A stretch of DNA of 64,000 nt from positions 1 to 64,000 of the forward strand of contig JBMOMT010000035.1 of assembly GCA_049324835.1 (NCBI GenBank). Reading direction: 5' to 3'. This document shows positions 24,433 to 32,428 of this stretch, in pieces. Position 1 is the stretch's first letter. Each line of letters begins with the position of its first letter. Under the pieces are notes generated by a model. That model was not told where the DNA came from, ran no database searches, and was given only the letters and a program-made list of their open reading frames with translations. This DNA comes from JBMOMT01 sp049324835 (GTDB taxonomy: Bacteria; Chloroflexota; Anaerolineae; CAYNKW01). Position numbers and translations under genes: made by a program.

Positions 24433-27400
24433 ATGAAACGTTTGCAGATTCGCCTCTTGGGCGGGATGAATTTGACGCTCGACGGCCAAACTCTCATCCG
24501 GCTGGGCACGCAAAAAGCCAGGGCCCTGCTGGCTTATCTGGTCATGCATCCCGGCCAGATGCTGCCCCGCGAGCAGATCGCAACCCTACTCTGGGGCGAC
24601 TCACCCGACGAGCGCGCCCGACACAGCCTGCGCCAGGCCATACACACCTTGCGCCAGGCCCTGGCCGATTATTTCCTCGTCGAGCCGGATCGTCTGGCTT
24701 TCAACAGCGCCAGCGATTACTGGCTGGACGCCGAGGTATTTGCCTCGCTTTGCGCCGAACCCACCATCGAACATCTGAGCCAGGCCGCCGCGCTCTATCG
24801 CGGCGAATTCCTGGCCGATCTGGTTGTGCGTGACAGTCTGGCGTTCGAAGAGTGGCTCTTTTTCGAGCGCGCCCGCCTGGAGCGTCTGTATCTGGCGGCC
24901 CTCAGCCAGCTCGGCGACGCCCTGGCCGCCACCGGCGACCTCGACCGGGCCATCGAACACGCCCAGCGCCTGGTCAGCCTGAATCCACTTCAAGAACAGG
25001 CGCAACGACAGCTCATGCGGCTCTATCACCAGAACGGCAACCGCGCCGCGGCCCTGCAACAGTACCAGACCTGCCAGCAAACGTTGTGGCGCGAGCTGGG
25101 CGCCGAGCCAGAGCCAGAGACCAGCGCACTCTACCAACGCATACTGGAATCAGACGCCGTCGATGATCGCGCTCTGCCCATGGATGCCAAGAGCCGCTAC
25201 CGCCTGGGAGACATCCTGGGCCAGGGCAGCAGCGGTATCGTGCGCACCGCTCACGATCTGCTGCTCGACCGTCCGGTGACACTCAAACTGCTCACCAGTG
25301 TGGCCGACGATCCGATAGCGGCCCGAAAACTGCTGGACGCTGCCTCGCGCCTGGCAAGACTGGCCCATCCCAACATTGCCTCCATTCACGACGCCGGTTA
25401 CCTGGGTGAGATGCCCTACGTGGCCCTTCAGCCGGCTATCGGTGCGCCGCTCTCCAGACACCCCCGGCCGCCTCTGCCCACCCTGCTGGAGATCGTGGAA
25501 CAGGTGGCCAATGCTCTGGATCACGCCCACCGACACGACATTCTGCACGGCGATGTGCGTCCGGCCAACATTTTTGTGAGCGACGACGGCATGGTGCAAC
25601 TCGTCGGTTTTACCCTGGTTCCCATCCAGGTCAGCCCGGATATCAGTCTGAAAGACGCCGCCTATCTGCCGCCAGAACTGGCCCAGGGCCAGTCGCCAGA
25701 TCACCGCGCCGATCTTTACAGCCTGGGCGTCAGCCTGTATGAACTGACCACCGGCCAATTGCCCTTTCCCGGCCAAACACCACTGGCCATCATATCGCAA
25801 CACATCGACGTGGCCCCGGTGCCACCACGGAGCCGACACCCCGACCTGCCCCCGGAATTAGAAGCCATCACTCTGCGCCTGCTGTCCAAGCGGCCCCAAG
25901 ACCGCCCCGACAATGCCCTGAGTGTAAGCCATGCGCTGGCCCGCATCCGCCACCAACTGGAAGGGCAGGCCATCATCGAACAGGCCGTCACACCGGCTGG
26001 CAAAGCCCCTACCGCCTCGCTGCTCGATCGCATCGCTCGAGGTCGGCTCATTGGTCGTGAGCGAGAGCTGGACGAGCTGTTAGCCCACTGGCAGCGCACC
26101 GAAGAGAGACAATCTCACTTTGTATTACTTTCCGGCGAGCCGGGCATCGGCAAAACGCGCCTGGCTCGGGAACTGATCGTCTATGCCCGCCTCAAGGGCG
26201 CGATCACATTGTGGGGGCGCTGCTACGAACAAGAGGTGGCCGTGCCTTATCGGCCTTTCATCGATGCGTTCAAGGATTACATGGCCGGTCAGCCGTTGGA
26301 AACCCTACACCGCCAGATCGACCCCAGCGCAGCAGAACTGGTCCGCCTGGTGCCTGGTCTGAGTGACCGCCTGGGGCCGATCACGCCCAACCCGCCCCTG
26401 CCGCCTCACGAGGAACGGCTACGCCTGTTCGACGGCGTGGCAACCTTTTTGCGCACCCTCGCCGCCGAACGATCGGCCTTGCTTTTTCTGGACGACCTGC
26501 ACCTGGCCGACGAGGCCAGCCTGCTGCTCCTGCAGCATCTGGTGCGACACATCTACGATGTGCCACTGCTCATCCTGGGCGCCTACCGCGAGACCGAGCT
26601 CTCGCGCCAGCACCCCCTGCCACGCCTGCTCGTCGAGCTCAATCAGGAGAGGCTGGTCAGTCGGCTGGCTCTGCGCCGCCTGGATCAACACGCGGTGGGC
26701 GAACTGATCCAGGCCATGTACGATGTCGCCATCACGCCAGACGACGTCCAGGCCATCTACCGCGAGACCGAGGGCAATCCCTTTTTCGTTGAAGAAGTCG
26801 TCAAAGCCATGGTCGAAGAAGACGTGCTCCAGACAGAGAAACCGGCCATGTCGATCCAGGACTGGATAGCCCACCGCATCCCGCAGAGCATCAACGACTC
26901 GATCAGCCGTCGCCTGGATCGCGTCAGCCCGGAAAGTACGCACCTGCTGACCCTGGCAGCGGTCATTGGTCGCCGTTTTCCGCTAGACCTGCTGCTGGCC
27001 GTCACCGATCTCGACGAAGAGGCTGCCCTGGACGCGCTGGACGAGGCCATCGCCGCCCAACTCGTGCGCCCCTTCCAACCGGATGTCGGCCAGATTTTCG
27101 TCTTCCAGCACCCCCTGATCGCCCAGACGCTGCGTAAGGAGCTCAACGTTCGGCGCCGCGCCCGCCTGCATGCCCGGGTGGGCCAGGCCATCGAGCGTAT
27201 TTACGCCGAGCAGAGACACAACTGGCTGGAAGAGCTGGCCTATCACTTTGCCCAGGCCCACGGTCAGGAAAACGCTGCCAGGGCCATCACTTACAACATT
27301 CTGGCCGGCGACCGGGCGCGCCAGGTATACGCCCACGAGGAAGCCATCCGTTATTACCGGGTGGCTCTGGATCTATTGGAAGAGCAGCCCCAAGACACAC

Positions 27401-28680
27401 GCCAGGGACAGATTTGGGAAAGCATCGGCGATATCAGTTATCTTATCAGCCGCTTTGAGGCCTCGCTGGCTGCGTATCGCAAGGCCATAGAATTCGCCGG
27501 CAGCGCCCTTTCCCAGGCCGTTCTGGAACGCAAAACGGGCCTGGTTCACGCTCGACTGGGTGACTATACCAGGGCGCTGTACCACCTGGAGCGCGCCCAG
27601 GTGGCCCTTTTGGGGTCAGAGAGTGAACATGGCAGCCAGGAGCGAGCGCTGATCTGGGCCAGTCAGGCCGATATCTATTTTCGACTGGGCCAGCTGGCGC
27701 GCGCCCGCGAGGCATGTCTGGCGGGGCTATTCAAACTCCAGGATAGCCAACACTACGCCCAACTGGCCTTCCTGCACCGGACGTTGGGCAGCATCGCCCT
27801 GAGAGAGGGCAAAACCCCAGAAGCGCTGAAACATCACGCTCAGAGCCTGGCGTTGGCCCGCCAGGCTCAAGACATCGAAGGCACCGTGGCCGCGCTGGCC
27901 AACCTTTCCATCGCCTCACGTCACGCCGGCAACTGGGAACAGGCTCTCTCTTTTGGGCAAGAGGGATTGAGCCTGGCCGAACGTGTGGGCAACTATCGCG
28001 GCGCAAGTTTTGCCCACTTTGGGCTGGGCACTACTTTGTGGCGTAAGGGGCAACTGGATCGGGCCATCCAACATATTGGCCAGGGGTTACAAATTGCCAT
28101 CAAGATCCAGGACCGTAATCAGATGGCCCAGTTGCACGCCTATCTGGCCACCATCCTGTTCGAAGCCGATCCCCAGAACCTGTCCACGGCCCAGGAACAT
28201 CTGCGCCAAAGTGAATCGCTGGCCCGCGAATTGGGCAGTTCCGGTCTCGCGGCGCTCACACGGTTGATCCAGGCCGAGTTATTCAACGGCCAGCAAGCAT
28301 GGGAGAGCGCCTTGCAGGCCCTCTCCGATACCACCGACGCGGAGGCTTCTGCACCGTGGCTCAAAGCCGATTTTGATCGCGCCCTGGCGCTGGCCCACCT
28401 GGGAGTGGGAGCAGCGGAACAGGCCCTGTATCACGCCCGCCGCGCATTGGAAACGGCCACCGCCCACAGTTATCCTTACGAAATAGCCACTGCCGAGCAG
28501 GTGTTGGCCCAGGTGTTGGCCCAGATCGGGCAGCAGCAGGCCGCCGAGGCCCACCTGACGTCGGCGATTGCCCGCCTGAAAACCCTCGGCAGTCGGCTCG
28601 AACTGGAGCGCGCCCAGGAGCGCCTGCGTCACATTCGATCCCAACCGGGCGGCGCTGCCTGCACCCAGACACAGCCATAA
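24433..28680 (+). CDS. SARP - pseudokinase - AAA ATPase - TPR transcriptional regulator
   Basis: A 1415-residue signalling protein. Residues 1-95 are an OmpR-like winged helix (IRLLGGMNLTLDG, LLAYLVMHPGQMLPREQIATLLWG). About 100-245 is the bacterial transcriptional activator (BTAD) domain. About 255-520 is a Ser/Thr-kinase-like domain with a glycine loop GQGSSG, a lysine in TLKLL and HGDVRPANIF. The metal-binding DFG is replaced by LVGF, so catalysis is doubtful. About 540-830 is an AAA/MalT-type ATPase (GEPGIGKTR, FLDDLHLAD), and TPR repeats fill the rest. Such proteins activate transcription after sensing a ligand through the TPR/ATPase part. ATG 24433 follows AAGG; TTG 24412 is an alternative. 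No target gene is evident. Confidence 0.88.
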   Translation: MKRLQIRLLGGMNLTLDGQTLIRLGTQKARALLAYLVMHPGQMLPREQIATLLWGDSPDERARHSLRQAIHTLRQALADYFLVEPDRLAFNSASDYWLDAEVFASLCAEPTIEHLSQAAALYRGEFLADLVVRDSLAFEEWLFFERARLERLYLAALSQLGDALAATGDLDRAIEHAQRLVSLNPLQEQAQRQLMRLYHQNGNRAAALQQYQTCQQTLWRELGAEPEPETSALYQRILESDAVDDRALPMDAKSRYRLGDILGQGSSGIVRTAHDLLLDRPVTLKLLTSVADDPIAARKLLDAASRLARLAHPNIASIHDAGYLGEMPYVALQPAIGAPLSRHPRPPLPTLLEIVEQVANALDHAHRHDILHGDVRPANIFVSDDGMVQLVGFTLVPIQVSPDISLKDAAYLPPELAQGQSPDHRADLYSLGVSLYELTTGQLPFPGQTPLAIISQHIDVAPVPPRSRHPDLPPELEAITLRLLSKRPQDRPDNALSVSHALARIRHQLEGQAIIEQAVTPAGKAPTASLLDRIARGRLIGRERELDELLAHWQRTEERQSHFVLLSGEPGIGKTRLARELIVYARLKGAITLWGRCYEQEVAVPYRPFIDAFKDYMAGQPLETLHRQIDPSAAELVRLVPGLSDRLGPITPNPPLPPHEERLRLFDGVATFLRTLAAERSALLFLDDLHLADEASLLLLQHLVRHIYDVPLLILGAYRETELSRQHPLPRLLVELNQERLVSRLALRRLDQHAVGELIQAMYDVAITPDDVQAIYRETEGNPFFVEEVVKAMVEEDVLQTEKPAMSIQDWIAHRIPQSINDSISRRLDRVSPESTHLLTLAAVIGRRFPLDLLLAVTDLDEEAALDALDEAIAAQLVRPFQPDVGQIFVFQHPLIAQTLRKELNVRRRARLHARVGQAIERIYAEQRHNWLEELAYHFAQAHGQENAARAITYNILAGDRARQVYAHEEAIRYYRVALDLLEEQPQDTRQGQIWESIGDISYLISRFEASLAAYRKAIEFAGSALSQAVLERKTGLVHARLGDYTRALYHLERAQVALLGSESEHGSQERALIWASQADIYFRLGQLARAREACLAGLFKLQDSQHYAQLAFLHRTLGSIALREGKTPEALKHHAQSLALARQAQDIEGTVAALANLSIASRHAGNWEQALSFGQEGLSLAERVGNYRGASFAHFGLGTTLWRKGQLDRAIQHIGQGLQIAIKIQDRNQMAQLHAYLATILFEADPQNLSTAQEHLRQSESLARELGSSGLAALTRLIQAELFNGQQAWESALQALSDTTDAEASAPWLKADFDRALALAHLGVGAAEQALYHARRALETATAHSYPYEIATAEQVLAQVLAQIGQQQAAEAHLTSAIARLKTLGSRLELERAQERLRHIRSQPGGAACTQTQP

Positions 28681-28696
28681 ACACGAAAGGATCACC

Positions 28697-30472
28697 ATGG
28701 ACACAACCACACTAGAACCAGGCCGCTGGTCGCTCCAAGACCTGCTCACGGCCACAGAAGGTCCTGAAATGGATCGGTTGTTGACCGAACTGGAACAGGC
28801 GGTATCCAACCTGGAGTCCAGCCGCGAAAGGCTATCGCCAGACGTGGCTCAGACCGAGTTCGCCCGCCTCATGGGCCTGCTGCAAGAGATCACCGCTCTA
28901 TCCAGTCGGCTGAATGCCTACGGCCATCTCTGGTTTGCCGCGGACACACAAAACCAGGACGCCCTGGCCTTTCGAGGCCGCATGGACAAACGGCTCACCG
29001 ATCTGGAGAATCGTATTCTCTTTTTCAGCCTGTGGTGGAAAGGACTGGACGACGACGCGGCAGAGCGGCTGCTGGCCGCCAGCGGCGACAATCGTTATTA
29101 CCTGGAATCGTTGCGTCATTTCAAGCCCCACACCCTGTCCGAGCCGGAAGAAAAAGTCATCAACCTCAAAGACATCAACGGCATCGAGGCGCTGGTGACC
29201 GTTTACGAGATGCTCACCAACGGGTTCACCTTCCGGCTAGAGATCGACGGCCAGATGGAAGAACTCAACCGTTCCCAACTCATGGTCTACGCCCGCCACC
29301 CCTCATCACAACTGCGCGCCGCCGCCTACCAGGAGTTATACCGTGTTTTCGGCGAGCAGGCCAACGTGTTGGGCCAGATCTATCAGCACGTCGTGCGCGA
29401 TTGGGCCAGCGAAAATCTGGCCCTGCGCCGTTTTGCCTCAGCCATCAGCGTGCGCAACCTGGGCAACGACATCCCCGACACGGTGGTGGACACACTGCTG
29501 CAAGTCTGCCGGCAAAATGCTGCTCTCTTTCAGCGCTACTTTCGGCTCAAAGCACGCTGGCTGGGCATGGATAGGCTGCGTCGTTACGACATCTATGCCC
29601 CCCTCAGCGCCTCCGAAAAAACCTATACCTTTGACCAGGCCGCCCGCATGGCGCTCGACAGTCTACGCGCCTTTTCGCCCACACTGGCCGATCACGCCTG
29701 GCGTATCTTTCAGGACAACCACCTCGATTCAGAGACACGACCGGGCAAAAACAGCGGCGCCTTTTGTTATAGCGCTCTGCCCGGCCTCACGCCCTGGGTG
29801 CTGATCAACTATAACGGCAAGCCCGACGACGTGGCCACCCTGGCCCACGAACTGGGCCATGCCATCCACGCCCTGATGGCTGCCGACCATTCGGCGCTCA
29901 CTTTTCATTCAGCGCTGCCGCTGGCCGAGACGGCCTCCACTTTTGCCGAGATGCTGCTGCTCGAACGGCTGCTGCAGGCGGAGGACGACCCGGCCTTGCG
30001 GCGCGACATCCTGGCCCGCTCTGTGGACGACGCCTACGCCACAGTGATGCGTCAGGCTTATTTTGTGCTCTTTGAACGCCAGGCCCATACCCTGATCGAA
30101 CAGGGCTGCACCCACGACGAGCTGGCCGAGCGATACCTGGACAACCTCCGAGAGCAATTCGGCGACGCTGTCGAGCTGAGCGACGAATTTCGTTGGGAGT
30201 GGGTTTCTATCCCCCACATTTTCCTGGTGCCGTTCTACTGCTACGCCTATAGCTTTGGGCAACTGCTGGTGCTGTCGCTCTACCGTCAGTTCAAGCAGGA
30301 AGGAGCGTCCTTCATTCCCAGGTATCTCAACATCCTGGCCTACGGCGGTTCGGCCAACCCGACCCATATCCTGAGCGAAGCCGGCATCGACATCACCTCG
30401 GCGGCGTTCTGGCAGGGCGGTTTCGACGTCATCGCTGAGATGATCCAACAATTGGAATCGTTGGCGGTGTGA
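28697..30472 (+). CDS. pepF: Oligoendopeptidase F-like M3 metallopeptidase
   Basis: Cytosolic zinc oligopeptidase of 591 residues. The catalytic motif HELGHAIHAL lies near residue 383, with the third-ligand region LPLAETASTFAEMLLLERLL downstream, the clan order of PepF/M3B. It hydrolyses short peptides. AAAGGA precedes the ATG at 28697, 16 nt after the regulator gene. The HD-domain gene overlaps or closely follows, so the two may be co-transcribed. Confidence 0.92.
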   Translation: MDTTTLEPGRWSLQDLLTATEGPEMDRLLTELEQAVSNLESSRERLSPDVAQTEFARLMGLLQEITALSSRLNAYGHLWFAADTQNQDALAFRGRMDKRLTDLENRILFFSLWWKGLDDDAAERLLAASGDNRYYLESLRHFKPHTLSEPEEKVINLKDINGIEALVTVYEMLTNGFTFRLEIDGQMEELNRSQLMVYARHPSSQLRAAAYQELYRVFGEQANVLGQIYQHVVRDWASENLALRRFASAISVRNLGNDIPDTVVDTLLQVCRQNAALFQRYFRLKARWLGMDRLRRYDIYAPLSASEKTYTFDQAARMALDSLRAFSPTLADHAWRIFQDNHLDSETRPGKNSGAFCYSALPGLTPWVLINYNGKPDDVATLAHELGHAIHALMAADHSALTFHSALPLAETASTFAEMLLLERLLQAEDDPALRRDILARSVDDAYATVMRQAYFVLFERQAHTLIEQGCTHDELAERYLDNLREQFGDAVELSDEFRWEWVSIPHIFLVPFYCYAYSFGQLLVLSLYRQFKQEGASFIPRYLNILAYGGSANPTHILSEAGIDITSAAFWQGGFDVIAEMIQQLESLAV

Positions 30473-30501
30473 AACAGCCTGCCGATGGGAGAGAAACGAT
30501 C

Positions 30502-31065
30502 GTGACGCCAGCGGGGGTTTTAGACTTGCTGTTGGACGCCAATCGACTCAAGGTGATGCCTCGCGCTGGCTGGCTGCTGCGGGGCATTGCTCAGGCAGAG
30601 AGTGTGGCCGCCCACAGTTTCGGCGTGGCTTTTTTGTGCCTGCTGCTGGCTGAGTTTGTGCAAGAGCCGCTGGATCGTAGCAGGCTGCTCACCATTGCCC
30701 TGTTGCACGATCTGCCAGAGAGCCGGATCACCGACATCCCTCACCCCGCCATACGCTATTTCGGCCCGGAGACCAAACGAAACGGCGAAGAACAGGCCCT
30801 CACCGAGATGCTGACCGACCTGCCGTTTGCTCAAGCCTATCACGACCTGTGGCGCGATTTCGAGGACAGCCGCACACCCGAAGGCCGCCTGGTGCGCGAC
30901 GCCGACCGGCTGGAGCTTTTGATCCAGGCCTACGTCTATGAGCGCAGCACCGGCAATCGCCTGCTGGGAGAGTTTTGGGAAAAGACAGACGAGGATTTTT
31001 TCACCTTTCCCATCGCCAGACAACTATTTAGCCTGCTGCGGCAGCGACGGGAGGAAAAAGAGTAA
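30502..31065 (+). CDS. HD-domain hydrolase (YfbR-like nucleotidase family)
   Basis: A metal-dependent phosphohydrolase of 187 residues. The metal ligands are the first His in SVAAHSFGVA, the HD pair in LLHDLPES and the distal Asp in RDADRLELL. This spacing matches the HD_3 / YfbR-like 5'-deoxynucleotidase group. The frame is open to a GTG at 30469 overlapping the pepF stop (GTGA), but GTG 30502 has GGGAGAG upstream and is preferred; both remain possible. Substrate unknown. Confidence 0.75.
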   Translation: MTPAGVLDLLLDANRLKVMPRAGWLLRGIAQAESVAAHSFGVAFLCLLLAEFVQEPLDRSRLLTIALLHDLPESRITDIPHPAIRYFGPETKRNGEEQALTEMLTDLPFAQAYHDLWRDFEDSRTPEGRLVRDADRLELLIQAYVYERSTGNRLLGEFWEKTDEDFFTFPIARQLFSLLRQRREEKE

Positions 31066-31067
31066 CC

Positions 31068-32390
31068 ATGAGCCATCACTGGCATACGCGGTCGTTCGTT
31101 GTTGCCCTCCTGGTGGTCACAGCCTGGATCGCACCGGCTCCGCGCCCCATGCCGCAGGCCCAGGAGCCGCAGAATCTGCTGGTTAATCCGGGCTTCGAGG
31201 AGGGCTTTTACTTTGCCGATAACGCGCCCGAAATGCAGGTGGCCAACGGTTGGAAGCCCTGGTGGATCCAGGGCAGGCCAGAGGAAACGAGCCAGGGTTA
31301 CTTGCATCGACCCGAATACAAGGCCGAAGACCGTAACCTTTTCGGCGACCGGCGCGTGCGCAGCGAGCGTTATGCCCAAAAATTCTTCACCAGCTATTCC
31401 ACCCATCACGCTGGCTTTTTCCAGCGCGCCGATGCGCCCCCGGGCAGCCAGGTCACGTTTTGTATCTGGGTGCAGGTGTGGAGCAGCAGCAAGGACGATC
31501 CCAATATCTCCGAAGAACCGGGCAAGTTGAGTGTCTCGGTGGGCATCGACCCGCTGGGCCGTTCGGACCCCTACTACCCGGAGGTTATCTGGGCCGAGCC
31601 GGTGACCCAGTACGACACCTGGCTGCACCTGTGCGTCAGTGGGCCGGTCCAATCCAATGGCGTCACCGTCTGGACGCGCAGCGTCGTCGAGTGGCGGGTG
31701 GTGCACAACGACGCCTATTGGGACGACGCCACGCTGGTGGTGAGCCAGCCGCCGCCCACACCCACGCCGATCCCAACCGCCACCCCTGTGCCCACCCCTA
31801 CACCCCTGCCCACACCGCCCCCCTCTGCCACGGCCACACCCACCGCCCCTGCCACGCCGACTGCCACCCCCTCACCGGCACCGACCCCACTGCCGCCGGC
31901 GATCACGGTACACATCGTCCGCCCCGGCGAGACATTGCTGGCCCTGGCTGCCGAGCACGGCAGCTCCGTCGACGACATCGCCCAGGCCAACGGCATCACC
32001 GACCTCGACCTGATTTTTGTCGATCAACGATTGCTCATCCCTATCGGACAGGATGGCATACCGCCGTTGGAAACGGGTGTCTACCTCACCCAGGCCAACG
32101 AATCGCCGGTCACCCTGGCCTACCGCTACCACACCACGGTCGATATCGTCGCCCAGGTCAACGGCATCCTGCGCGCCGATCACCCCCTGCCCGACGGTCT
32201 GCGTTTGAACCTGCCCCCCATCGACAAGCTGCAACTGGAGCGAGCGGTTCACACCATCCACCCAGGCGAGACACCTCTATCCGTGGCCTTGATCTATAAC
32301 ACCACGGTCTGGCACATCGCCCTGGCCAACGATTTGCGTTTCCCCTACCTGCTGCCCGCCGGAAAAAGCCTCTTCATCCCAAACCGATAA
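31068..32390 (+). CDS. Secreted LysM-domain protein with Pro/Thr linker
   Basis: A 440-residue exported protein. Residues 1-30 are a signal peptide (SFVVALLVVTAWIAPAP). Residues 35-225 form a beta-sandwich, carbohydrate-binding-like region beginning NLLVNPGFEEG. Residues about 226-280 are a low-complexity Pro/Thr linker (PTPTPIPTATP). The C-terminus has LysM-type repeats, recognisable in HIVRPGETLLALAAEHG and HTIHPGETPLSVALIYN. LysM domains bind peptidoglycan or related glycans, so the protein is probably retained at the cell surface. The start codon is 2 nt after the HD gene stop. Confidence 0.85.
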   Translation: MSHHWHTRSFVVALLVVTAWIAPAPRPMPQAQEPQNLLVNPGFEEGFYFADNAPEMQVANGWKPWWIQGRPEETSQGYLHRPEYKAEDRNLFGDRRVRSERYAQKFFTSYSTHHAGFFQRADAPPGSQVTFCIWVQVWSSSKDDPNISEEPGKLSVSVGIDPLGRSDPYYPEVIWAEPVTQYDTWLHLCVSGPVQSNGVTVWTRSVVEWRVVHNDAYWDDATLVVSQPPPTPTPIPTATPVPTPTPLPTPPPSATATPTAPATPTATPSPAPTPLPPAITVHIVRPGETLLALAAEHGSSVDDIAQANGITDLDLIFVDQRLLIPIGQDGIPPLETGVYLTQANESPVTLAYRYHTTVDIVAQVNGILRADHPLPDGLRLNLPPIDKLQLERAVHTIHPGETPLSVALIYNTTVWHIALANDLRFPYLLPAGKSLFIPNR

Positions 32391-32393
32391 CGC

Positions 32394-32420
32394 CAGGGGC
32401 GACTCATCGAGTCGCCCCTG
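32394..32420. terminator. Perfect 12-bp hairpin between convergent genes
   Basis: CAGGGGCGACTC (32394-32405) and GAGTCGCCCCTG (32409-32420) pair perfectly around ATC. It lies between the LysM gene and the 3' end of the hdrA selenoprotein gene. Lacking U-runs, it may be a dispersed GGGGCGAC-type palindrome doing duty as a terminator. Confidence 0.6.
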
Positions 32421-32428
32421 CCAGGTCA

